NCBI GenBank assembly: GCA_002245135.1
Contig: NGBS01000316.1
Coordinates: 1 to 64,000, forward strand
Source: Proteromonas lacertae
Taxonomy: Eukaryota; Sar; Bigyra; Opalinata; Proteromonadidae
Direction of reading: 5' to 3'
DNA: 64,000 bases
This document shows positions 9,667 to 20,785 of the stretch, piece after piece (position 1 is the stretch's first letter; every line of letters begins with the position of its first letter). The notes beneath the pieces are model-generated. The model did no database searches and was not told the DNA's origin. It worked only from the letters and a program-made list of their open reading frames with translations. Position numbers and translations under genes: made by a program.

Positions 9667-9961
9667 ACACTATATTTCGGGGGCTTAAGGTTACTTTTAT
9701 AAATTCAACGTTATCTAAAACCCATTTATCTCCCAACGGTGTACAACAGTAGATATGACAAATAGATATTCATCTAAATAAGTAAGAATATGTATTTAGT
9801 TTTTATATAACAACAATTGTTTTTATATAAGATGTTAATATATTTATATATTAAGTAATATTGATTTATATTACTTAGTGAATGATTATTATTGCTATTT
9901 ACTACAAAAGAGGTTAGATGATAATTATCTCTAATAAACACAATTAAATAAAACATATCTT
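9667..9961. other. Spacer between transposon and VPS54
   Basis: AT-rich sequence 3' of VPS54. I see no gene; it probably contains the VPS54 polyadenylation region. Confidence 0.4.
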
Positions 9962-12752
9962 TTATATTCCGAAATTATCTCTAACAAACACATCCAAACT
10001 CTGACCTCGATTTGTCAAACCTCGTAATGATCGTATATATGATAATAATACAGTAATATCATTATTAATTCTTGATTTACCATCAAAATTCAATATTTCC
10101 TTATCAATCTTACTCAACTGATCTTGAATAATCTTACATATCATTGAAACAATGTCGCTAAATATAGACTATGTAAATAATACAAAAATAATCTAAACAA
10201 TATACAGCCATTTGTGAATCTGGTAATAATTGAATCAATTGTTTATATAATGTTTTCATATTCAATATAATAGAGTTTATAAAATCACTACCATTAGGAT
10301 TTGGTGCTATTTTATTCCATTCAATATACGGAATATCTTTACATAATCTACTAACAATATCCTGCATCATAGTAATAAACTTCTTATTAATGTTATTACG
10401 ATGTTCTTCATAAGCAGCTCCTATTCTATCCAACTCTAGTAAAAGTACATGTTGTTGAATGGGTAGTGATTGAGATAGTATATTCCTAATTGCTGGAATG
10501 CAAAGTAGAAATAAACTTAAAGATTGACTTACTAATGCTAATTGTTTTGCACTAATTTTCTTTAAAGAACCAATTGAAACTGCATTTGCTTCTAAAATCA
10601 TTGATTTTAATTGAGTATTGAAGGTCTATTTCAAATAAAACATATATATATATATATACTGCTAATATATCCATAATTCTATGTAAAATTTCAAATGAAA
10701 TAACTGAGAAATATTCTAAACATTGTAAATAATTACTCAACATTTGTATTAATTCTAATGAACAATTCAACATATTAAATGATAAAGAATTGACTTTTAT
10801 TGTTTTGGCAATACCATAGGAAGTTGGCATTCCATTATTCTCATCAACTTTAATATTTTTATTTGCTTCTTTATTTATATGCAATATTTTATCAATCATT
10901 ATTTGAAATTGTTCACTTACTAACACTTGTTTCCAACTTTCTGATTGTATTATTTGTATTAATGAAGACATTTGTTTTAAATGTAATTTTTCTAAGTAAT
11001 TCTTCAACTATTTATAATTATTATAATGATGATATTTATACAATAGCAATAAGAGAATTCATCAATAACTTTCCTTTAGAATTGAAATAATTTTCACTTT
11101 TAGTAATAAATACCCAACATTCTTTCCATATATATTTCAATTGTTCTAATGTAATATCAGTATTGTCTTGACACTTTATATTCAATAAAAATGTGACATG
11201 TTTTTGAGATTCTGTCCATATAGTTGTCATTATGTAATTACTCAATTTCTCTAAGTTCTTTTGATCATTCACTGACATTGTAATATGAGTTGATTTCTTA
11301 TCATCTCTATTGTTATTGTTATTATTACCACTTCCACTTGTAGTTGATGTTGTTGTTGTTATTGTTTCTTCTTCTTCTGTATGTTCCATTGTTGAAAGTA
11401 AACCAACAATAACATTATGAACATTTGATATAATATCAAAATATTTGTACAAATTATCAAATAATAAAGAAAGTAAACTGTGGAAATCTTTGTAAGGTAA
11501 TTTCTTCAGTGATTCTTCTCTTGATAGATTTGAATTTGGTTTGAGTGAAGCTTGAACTACTGTTCTTGTAATACCAACAATTTCATTAACACATTTCACT
11601 TTATATATTGCTAAAATATCATGTATCTTGTTAATTTGAATAATATTACTAATTAAATATAACAAATCATTCTCTAAATTATCATTCTTTTCATTATTAT
11701 GAAAAATCAAATTGATAAATTGTTCCGATAAAGATTTAGTTATTAGATTATCATAATTTGACAAATGTTCTTCCAATATACTATTCAATATATAAATATA
11801 TTATAATAATTATACGATAAGCACTTTATTCCTCGTAGTATTGTATTGATAATCATTCTTGATTTTGTTATGGTTCTTATCGCTCTGTCATATTTCTTTT
11901 CTACTATCAAATTACCAATTTTTACTTCATAATCTCTTACTTTATCTAAATAAGTAGTCTATTTAAGATAGAAGTGAATAAATACTAAGTATTGAACTCT
12001 CTTTAGATTGACTTGTCTTCGTTTTAAGACAGGAATAATAAATGATTTATAAATCACATTATGTTGCATTGTTTTTAATACTTGTCTAAAGTTTGTTATC
12101 CTTACCATTGTATCATTTATTTTGTTTTCTATTTCATGAACTTCATCCATTGTTTTTAATACATCTTCTGATTTGTAGGATATTATACAAGTAATCATGT
12201 ATTCTACTATATCTAAATAACGATTGTGCTATTTATGTAATATAAATATAAGAATTTATACATCTTTAATGGTTACAGCTTGTGTGTTATTGTTTAATGC
12301 GTTAATAAATTCTTCATTTCTAAAAATATCGAGTTCTGGATCAAAGAAATAGTATGGAACTGTTCCATAACAGCCAAGCAATTTTTCATCCACTATAATC
12401 ATGAAACAAATTCTTATATTTAAAAATACTTTGTCTCTGTGAAGAAGGCATTAAAGAAGCTTGTTTATCTCTTTTATTTTCGTAATTAATCAAGTCTTGG
12501 TAAGGTTCAGTAACAGTATACCTGAAATGACGAAAATTGTTTATATTATAGGGTATAATCATTGGAACAAATGGGACTTCATTTGCATCTATATCTTTGT
12601 CGCTAATAAATAACCATAAAAAGTGATATATACTAATTCTGTTTCTTTGATCTAGGATTTTGCACAACTGACTTTAAATTACAACTAGCGAGATAAGTTT
12701 TGTTTTGTATAATTTCTTTTAAGTGATCTGTTAACGGTGGACATCTAGACAT
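9962..12752 (-). CDS. VPS54: VPS54-like GARP/EARP complex subunit
   Basis: This is a subunit of the GARP tether that captures endosome-derived vesicles at the trans-Golgi. At least six exons are joined by 30-50-nt GT...AG introns; for example one from the phase after KKQN, and a 37-nt one before MDEKLLGCYG. The N-terminal part has VPYYFFDPELDIF (the VPS54 'VPxxFF.P' segment). The middle has helical tethering-complex repeats with KHVTFLLNIKCQD and SESWKQVLVSEQFQ, matching the conserved 'ERWK...VP.EFQ' region. The C-terminal part has ISAKQLALVSQSLSLFLLCI and FINSIILNMKTLYKQLIQLL, then LLSYIRSLRGL near the end, all in VPS54 order. The start ATG at 12752 is the first in frame and leaves 70 bp to the divergent PPAN start. 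An Asn/Thr-rich insertion near the middle is typical of AT-rich genomes. Confidence 0.85.
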
Positions 12753-12822
12753 TTTGAAAATAGGAAGAAAAGGTTTTGGTGAGATCAAGCCTACAGTTTG
12801 TTTCAAACATTAAACATTTAAA
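12753..12822. promoter_or_regulatory. Bidirectional promoter region VPS54/PPAN
   Basis: Only 70 bp separate the two divergent ATGs, so both promoters must lie here or overlap the genes. No TATA box or other named motif is obvious. Confidence 0.4.
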
Positions 12823-14209
12823 ATGCCTAGAAGAGGGTCAAAGAGAGTATTTCTATATAATATTTTGTGATAGGTCAAACATAGAACACATGTAGAAGTT
12901 GATGAAAAAGTTCTAGAGAAAATTCCAAAGAGTTTTGTGATTAGAAAAGGTAAATTGAATGGAGAAGCCCCAGATTTATTGCAGAATTTTCGTATTGTAA
13001 TGTCACCAAATACTGCATTACATTTAAAAGAAAGAAAGTATGTTAATAAGTAATAGTCGATAATCTTCTATAGAAATTCATCAGTAAAAGATTATTTGAA
13101 CGTAGCATCTACATTAGGTGTAACTCATTTAGTAATGTTTACAGAATCATCTTCATCACTTAATTTTCGAATTGGTACAATTCCAAGAGGTCCAACAGTC
13201 TCATTTAAAGTATTAGGATATAGTACATGTCAACAAGTTAGTCATATAGTAAAACATCCATTTGAACCATCTAAAATATCGTTGGCAGCTCCACTTTTGA
13301 TATGTAACAATTTTGATAATACAAGAAAAGAACATCAATTATTATTAGTTACATTGCAGAATATGTTTCCGCCTATTAACGTCAATACAGTGTCACCGAA
13401 TAGTTGTAAACGTGTGGTGTTATTTCAATATAATGTATATTTATTATTATTATTATTATTAGAATGAAACTGATTTATTTGAATTTCGTCATTATGGTAT
13501 AAGAGTTATACCATCAGGGATTAGTAAACCGATTAAAAATATTATACAGAGGGATGGTATACCAATATTAAGTCAAGTTAAAGATATTGCAGAGTATGTA
13601 GATTGGATATATATTTTTATATAGTTTTGTTCTAAATTCAGCTGCAATGTCTGATTCAGAAATTGAAGATAATAATTTCGTTATTCCAGCAACATATGGT
13701 CAAAAGTATTATATATATTTATTATTATTATTATTATCGTATATAGAAATGTATCTAATAAGAATAGTGTAAGATTAACAGAGTTAGGACCAAGAATGAC
13801 ATTACAATTAGCAAAGATAGAAAAAGACTTAATGGGAGGTGATGTACTTTATCATGCATTTGTAACAAAATCTTCAGAACAAGCAGAAGCTGATAAACAG
13901 AGAGTAAAAGAGAGAAAGAGACTGAAGGAAGAAAGAAAGAAAATTCAGAATGAAAATGTGAAAAGAAAGCAGGAGTTGAAATCAGCTAAAAAGAAAGCAA
14001 AGAAGGAAAGATTAGAAGTTAAAAAGAAGTATCTTGAAGATCAATTGACAGGAGGAGCGACAATTGAAGATGATGATGATGTTGAGTATTACAGACAAGA
14101 AGTTGGTGAAGAACCAGATCCAGCTATGCTACAGTCTAAATCTATGAAAAGAAAATATTCAAATAACAAACCAATGGGATGGTCAAGAAAAAGAGTTAAG
14201 AAGCAATAG
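12823..14209 (+). CDS. PPAN: Peter Pan / SSF1-like Brix-domain ribosome biogenesis factor
   Basis: It acts in the nucleolus in assembly of the 60S ribosomal subunit and 27S pre-rRNA processing. Six exons are separated by introns of about 27-42 nt (after KR, ERK, QYN, DIA, GQK). The first coding segment after the first intron has HVEVDEKVLEKIPKSFVIRK and RIVMSPNTALHLKERK. The Brix core follows, with YLNVASTLGVTHLVMFT, RIPRGPT-type FRIGTIPRGPTVSFKV, FRHYGIRVIPSGISKPIKNI and RMTLQLAKIEKDLMGGDVLY. The C-terminal tail is a Lys/Glu/Arg coiled segment with DDDDVEYYRQEVGEEPD and a basic end. The length (about 400 residues) fits yeast Ssf1. Several introns are almost pure TTA/TAT repeat. Confidence 0.93.
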
Positions 14210-14417
14210 AAGTGTGTTTAAAAAGGATAGTTTTTTCTTATTTTTGTTGTTATTATGTTATGTGTATTGTGCATCACAAGATTTTATGAAAATTCAAAAT
14301 ATTTGTGTTTCAACACTCAAGCTTTTGCTTGGAGCTCGTCAAGTTTTTATTAGTGTTTACTTAATTTCTCATTCACTACCACATATTTAAGACGTAGAAT
14401 AATAACATTGAATCTAT

Positions 14418-16570
14418 ATGGCATCTCAAGTTGATCCTGATTATAATCAAGAGAACGAAGTAATATCGCCCGAAAGTAACGATGAAAGTGTTTATGATGA
14501 TTTGATGCTGAGTACACAGTATGGAGAAATGCTTTTAGAAGAAAATTCGCATTTACAGGAAGTATATAGTTTTATTTTAAAAATCTAGCATATTAATGAA
14601 TTAGAAGAAGAACTGAGAAATACAATCAGCATAAACGAAGAATTAAAAGCAAGAATTAATGAAACAATTTCCTCACAGGAAAAGTAAATCTTATTTTTTT
14701 ATTTAATAGAAATGAAACCTTTATACAATCTCTAAAAGATAATTTAACATCCACTGAAGATACAATAGAAGAATTAAAAGAAAATATTACACTTCTAGAA
14801 GTATGATTTTTGTAATTATTAACATTTCAATAGTCTGAAAAGCAGATGCTAAAATCCTCATATGAAAACATCAAAATAGAATATAAAGATATAAAATCAC
14901 AGTTTGATAAACTACTGAAAGAATCAGAAAAAGAAAAAGAAGAATATCAAAATACAATTCAAAGATTATCCAATCAAATCACATCTCAAACAAATTCATC
15001 ATCTTCTCCATCATCCTCAGCATCATCCATGGGTTCTGCTACTGATGATATGTCAATATTCACAGTTTCTCCATTAACACCTTATGTTCATACTGATGAA
15101 GAATATGATACTTTATATAGTTTATATACCAAAGTAAATAATGAAAAAAGACAGTTGCATTTACAATGTTTAGATTCAGAGGAACAAATAAAGAAATTAA
15201 ATATTGATTTGGAAGATAGAAATAGAGTTATAGCTGAATATAAGAAAGTAATAGATGATTTAAACGAAGAGAATAATCGAAAAGAATCATATGATGATTA
15301 TAGAAGAGAAAGTAGTAGTGGGAGTAGTTTGAGTGATTTTTTCAGAGTTGATAGTTCAAATAATTATGATAAGAATAATGAAAATAGATCTGTAAGTAGT
15401 GAAAGTGAAAATGATGAAAATGATGATGATGATGATGATGAAAATATAGAAATTGACCTAAGAAGTGGAAAGAATGTTACAGAAACAGATATCTTAATGA
15501 AATCAAGAACATTATCATCTGTTAATTATGAAGATGAAGTTGATGAAGATATGATGATGATGAATAGAATGTCAATAGATCCAATCCTTTATCAAATTGA
15601 TGAAGTGAAAGCTTATTATAATAAAGTAATTTGTTCATTTATTAGAGGTGAAATAGATAAAGAAACACTGGGTACTTTATGTTTAAATTGTGAGAATGAA
15701 CCTGAGTTAAATAAAATATTCTTAAAAGTATCAGAAGGTGTAGAAAATCCAACTCAAGAAATGATCAATAAGACATTTGGTAAATTGAAGAATACTGTTA
15801 CTTCATCATTATTTACTATTTATAAAACAAGTAAAAAGACTATTAGAAGAACTAGAAAATTAGCGTTATTAGGAAAGAAAAGCAAACATCACCACCACCA
15901 TCACCATCATCATCATAAACATAGAGAAAGAAAAGAAAAAGAAAAAGAAAAAGAAAAAGAAAAAGAAAAAGAAAAAGAAAAAGAAAAAGAAAAAGAAAAA
16001 GAAAAAGAAAAAGAAAAAGAAAAAGAAAAAGAAAAAGAAACAACGAAAGAGGGAGAAAAAGATAATGTAAAAGAAATTGTTGATATTAAAGCTAAAGTAA
16101 AAGATGAAGAAATAAATAATAATAATAATACAAGTAATTGTGAAAATGAAACAGTAACTGAAAATGAAGTGAATGATGTATCTCTAGCAAAAGAAGAGCA
16201 GAATAATGAAACAACAGAAACTAATGAAATAGAATCAAAACCAGAAGAACAAGTGAAGGCAGTACATTCTCATGATTCAAGTCCAAAATCTCAAGAAGAT
16301 AATTCAACTATTATAGATAATGAAACAAATGAAAATACTTCAAAGATTGATGAAGAAGTAGAATGTAAAGAAAATAATAATAATAATAATAATAATAGTG
16401 AGAAGAAAAAAGAATCAAAATCTAAGAAACATCATCATCACCATCATCATAAAGACGGTAAGGATAAATCCAAACATAATTCACATAAACAACAACAACT
16501 ACCACCTTCCACAAAACAGATTGTTCAAAACACAGCTCAGTCTGTATTGTCGTGGTTTGTTAAAAAGTAA
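14418..16570 (+). CDS. Coiled-coil protein with His and Lys-Glu tracts
   Basis: I do not recognise a family. Four exons: three small 5' exons (from MASQVDPDYNQENE) and one large exon from about 14836. The first ~250 residues are predicted coiled coil (LEENSHLQEHINELEEELRN and similar heptads), loosely like motor-adaptor proteins of the TRAK/BICD type. A compact region follows (DEVKAYYNKVICSFIRGEID ... NKTFGKLKNTVTSSLFTIY), which is probably a helical domain. The C-terminal third is low complexity: a run of ten His, about 19 Lys-Glu repeats coded by GAAAAA hexamers, Asn runs and a second His tract, ending VLSWFVKK. A microtubule- or membrane-associated scaffold is possible but is only a guess. 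Confidence 0.7.
15937..16038. repeat. (GAAAAA)n hexanucleotide microsatellite, coding
   Basis: About 17-19 uninterrupted GAAAAA units encode Lys-Glu repeats inside the coiled-coil gene. The antisense frame reads as a long Phe-Leu repeat, which is a shadow and not a gene. Confidence 0.9.
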
Positions 16571-16973
16571 GTGTATATGTGAAATTATTTAAGGTTGTAT
16601 TAAGTATTTTAATAAAAACAATTTTCTATTAAAATTTGTAATATTCTTCTATTTTGTATTGGATTTTTCATCAATAATTAATATATTGTATGTATATTAC
16701 TTTTAATGATGTTAAATAACTAGTTAAGATGAAAAGAAAAGAAAAGTTCTAATTAACTGCTTCTTGCATTTCTGCTCAAAGAATGGAATGTACTATCCAA
16801 AAATAACAAATTTCATATTTCAATGTGATTAGATATGGTATAGCCAGCAAAAATAATCTTTGAGACTTAATTCATCACAAGATCAGAGTCAAGTATACTT
16901 TTCCTATTTGCAAATTACTTTTTAATCTATCATCTGTTGGTATTTGTTCTATTATAATCTGTACAGATAAGCC
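16571..16973. other. Intergenic region, no gene seen
   Basis: AT-rich spacer between two plus-strand genes. It should contain the terminator of the upstream gene and the promoter of the next one; no specific motif is recognised. Confidence 0.4.
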
Positions 16974-17617
16974 ATGAATACTACTCCAGAAAAACGAAAG
17001 CAAGAAGAAGAACCACCAGAAGATAGTAAAAAGCAGTATAGTTATATCAATGAGTTTGTTCTTATCATTTCTAGAAAATCAAATGAAGAAGTTTGTTGTG
17101 TGCTTATTGACACTGATGGCAAAAATTCAGAAATCCAATTAGACATATCTTTTTGTTGATATACATTTTTGTTCTTTAATTATGCAGCCTAATGATAAAA
17201 AGAAGGTCATGGAAATATTGGGTGGAAATTTTGGTCTTGGTGGATTAGTATTTTCATATTTTTATTAATTTGTAGTTTGTATCAGTTAATGTAACTGTTT
17301 TGATTAACAAAGCACAGGATGGAGAAGAAAATAAAGCAAAATTACCACCACCATTACATGAAGAGAAATTAAAGGGAAAGATACTTTTAGTTAAAACAAA
17401 CGATCAGGCTGATTATGTTGATCTAAAATTAACTGAATGGGATGAATACGTCAAATCAGATCACTCTAAAGAACTTAAACTTTATGAAGAAGGAGAAGAT
17501 GTAGAAGGAGACGAATTTAATTCTGAAGATGATATAGATGATGATGAAGACGAAGATGAAGTGTTTGGAGATGAAGATGATGATGATGAAGAAGAAGAAG
17601 ATGGAGAAGAAGAATAA
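16974..17617 (+). CDS. Small protein with long acidic C-terminal tail
   Basis: Three exons joined by introns of about 33 and 28 nt: one GTTGAT...TGCAG intron near 17155-17187 and one GTATTT...TGTAG near 17247-17274. The joined protein is about 195 residues. The N-terminal 30 residues are charged (MNTTPEKRKQEEEPPED). The middle looks like a small beta-rich domain (YINEFVLIISRKSNEEVCC, then VSVNVTVLINKAQDG). The C-terminal ~45 residues are almost all Asp/Glu. The layout (beta core plus acidic tail) recalls histone chaperones such as nucleoplasmin-type proteins, but I cannot align the core to any family, so no function is assigned. Confidence 0.7.
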
Positions 17618-17746
17618 TATAGTTTAAAGCATATTTAGATTTAAAATGTTCAAATCATTTCTATTAGCATTTATGTTGTTTTATTATTGAATATACAAAA
17701 ATTAACAAGAATTAACACCAAATCTATAGAATTAACATTTATTAAC

Positions 17747-20619
17747 CTATTTTTGTTTTCTTACTGGATTTTTGGGTGGTGGTACAAACCATGATGGTAT
17801 ATAATTACTTTTTTTGGAAGATGAACTTTTAGTTTTTGGTGGAGGAATATGAGATTCTTTCTTATCTTCTTCACCAGTTTCATATTTTTCACTGTCTCCT
17901 TCTCCTTCATTTTCATTGAATATATCATCATTTATATTACTTTGTTTAGCTTTATCATCTTTCTTCTTTGACATTCTACCTGGAATCTTACTCTCACTAT
18001 CATATTTTGGTTGAATTGTTGATCCAGATTTTCTATTGTTATTATTATCTTTCACACTTTCAGTCACACTTTCATCTTTTTCACTCTTCTTCGCTGATAT
18101 TTTAGATTGATTCACTTTCGGTGGAGTTGCAAATTTCAAATAATCCATTAAAGGTAAGTATAATGTATTTACAAATCCAACTAAAGATTTCATATCATCA
18201 TACAAAGCTATATCAAAATTATTAATAAATGTCATAATATTAATCTTTGAATTTTCAGTAAAGAAATACTTCAGCAACATTGTCACTTTATTACTTCTAT
18301 AAGGAACTACTTTAGCTTTCTTTTTCATTGCTAATAATACTTCTTTTACTGATGATAAAGATCTTAATACTCTTGGATTTGATGTGTCTTGAGTTGGGCA
18401 ATTGATTATTGTGAATTTGCTATAAACGTATTTCTCATCTGGCTGATTTTCATCATAATTGTACATAAATGGAACATATACTGTAAATATATAATATGAA
18501 GCTGCTTTTGCTCCAACATGACTATTGTAATTTGATGAAGCAATCTTTAGGAATTTTTGATATTCTTCTATTTTCTTTATTGTTAAACATTTGAGATTTG
18601 GAAGTAATACTTCTTTATCATTAAATCTTAATCTCAACTTCTTATTAGTTATTAAATCATAAAAATCATCATTACATATTTGTATACCAGTTAAACGAAC
18701 ATGAGTATTAATACTGCTATTAAGTTGATATGATAATAAAGATGATAAGAAATTCATATCAAAAGGTATAGAATGATTGCTAATAGTATTTTGTAATTTT
18801 GTATTACTTAATCCAATTGAACTTTCACCTGTCCAATTATATTTTGTACCAAATAATAATGTATTCTTTTCACTATGTGGAAATCCAAATGCAATTAAAT
18901 TAACATCTTCACCATTACATAAATGCTGTATATATGTTGGTATTTGATTGTATAACAATTGATTAGAATGAATATCAAAACAATCATCATATTCATATTT
19001 ATTCCACAAACCTTTATTTGTATCAAAGAATTTGATATAACACTCAGCTTTTCCATCTTCATCTTCTTCATTAAACACTTTTAAAAACTCTATTTCTTCA
19101 TTAATGTAAGGATCAGTTAGGATATGCATATATACAGCAAATTGAGGATTTTGTTGTGGTTTTGAAGAAGAAGGAGTACTGAAAGTAGAAAATGGAATAC
19201 TACTATGTGAATGAACTGACATTGGTGTAATAATTCTCTTATTAGTTGTTGATGGTGTATCAAATGATGTATCTATTTCACTTAGATTAGGTGACTTTGT
19301 TTGGAATCTGTGTGGTGTAGATTCTGATACTGCAACAATTCTCTTATTATCTGGTGTGAAGTATTCTTTTGGTTTTCTAATATGATGTTTTTCTGGTGTA
19401 TCAAATGAATTCATTACTGATTCTTCAACTTCTAGGTTTTCATCTTCTACTACTATTTCTTTCACATTTTCTTCATTCTCTTCTTCTTCTTCTTCTTCTT
19501 CTATTTCTTGTTGTAATGGTGTGTGTTGTCCTTCTCGTCCTTCTTCTTCAAGTAGTTGTTGTTCCTGCTGTTGTAATGAATCTTCCTCAAGATTAGAATT
19601 TTCAGTACTATTCATACTCTCTTCATTACTTGATGAAGATGGTTTAAATCCTAAAACACCATAACAAATCTTCTTCTTTCTCTTAACATAACCAACACTA
19701 TCTACTATTTGTGGTGAATATTTGAATTGTCTTTTGTTGTTACTATTCTGGATCATTGAAGATGATAGATTATCTACAACATCTTCATTTTTATTGTTTT
19801 TCTCTTTAGTATTGTCATTTTCATCTTGTTTCTCATTTTCATTTCCTTTATTGCTATTAATACTATCTCCAATCAATCTACTGTCATTTGATGATGCTGA
19901 TGATTTTCTTGGATTATTCAAAGACAATGAATCATTAAATATTGAAGATAATTCTCGATCTACATTTGCATTTGTATTTTCATTTGTTTCAATTTGATCT
20001 TTATTGTTTTCATTATTTGTTTTTGTTTGAGATGCTTGTATTTTTAAATCTGATATTACATCTTTTAAATTTTCAATTTCTTCTCTTTGTTGTTGTTTAA
20101 AATCATCATATTCAGATGATAGTATTATATTCTTTTCCATTTCATTGTCTAAGTCAGACTGCAATGATTCAACCTTTGCATCTAGTTGTCTTATTTTACT
20201 CTCATATTGATCTTTCTCATTATCATATTTGGCTGTAAGCTTTTTGTAGTTTGTTTCAAGATTTGACACCTTTTCAATATGTTTCTACATTACATAACAT
20301 ATTGTGAATAAATACCTGTAATTTATCAACTTTATTGCACAATTCAAAGTTCTCTTGCTTTAAATACTGAACTTGTCTGTTAGATTTTTCTAAATTCTCA
20401 GAACACTCTTTTAAAGTAGCTTCCAACTATTAATTATAGAAATAGATATAATCTTGTGTGTACATCTTGATTTAATTCTTCTAACCCTTTTATATATGTC
20501 GTATTATCACTCAATTGTTGATTGGATTCATTCTAAAGGGATAAAATGAGATTAAATACTTTAAACTTTTCAAACTGTTCTTCCAAAGATTTGTACATGG
20601 ACTCAAAGTCTTGAGACAT
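17747..20619 (-). CDS. Kinesin-14-like protein with degenerate motor domain
   Basis: The 5' part (four small exons, start at MSQDFESMYKSLEE) and the first ~100 residues of the large exon form a coiled coil. A long Ser/Glu/Asn-rich linker follows. The C-terminal ~380 residues are kinesin-motor-like: NLIAFGFPHSEKNTLLFG aligns with the kinesin GxTGSGKT P-loop region, and VPYRSNKVTMLLKYFF with the VPYRxSKLTxLLxxxL helix alpha6 motif. The P-loop has lost GxxxxGKT, the switch I NxxSSRSH region reads SNYNSHVGAKAASYYIF, and switch II DLAGSE reads INCPTQD, so ATP hydrolysis is not expected. A C-terminal dead motor behind a coiled coil is the layout of fungal Vik1/Cik1, which dimerise with a live kinesin-14. 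It ends with a low-complexity Ser/Lys tail and SWFVPPP. Confidence 0.72.
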
Positions 20620-20785
20620 TTTAATAAAGGATTTAGATGACTATATTCTATATAGCACAAACAAAAATCAAATATTAACTGTCAATCCAAAAAAGTAATT
20701 TTCATTAACCCAATTTGATTTTTTCCTTCAAACCACACAAACAAGTAAATAATAATAAAAAAATATATAATAAGTTTAAATCAAT

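Noticed and set aside
12660..12700. An 18-nt intron in VPS54 (GTTGTA...GTCAG)
   Set aside because: It does not change the frame as needed. A normal 31-nt intron (GTATATATC...ATTAG) slightly downstream gives a continuous protein.
15852..16043. Antisense Phe-Leu repeat frame
   Set aside because: It is the shadow of the GAAAAA hexamer repeat in the coiled-coil gene.
16974..17617. Nucleoplasmin histone chaperone
   Set aside because: The acidic tail fits, but the core cannot be matched to the nucleoplasmin motifs, so the gene is left unnamed.
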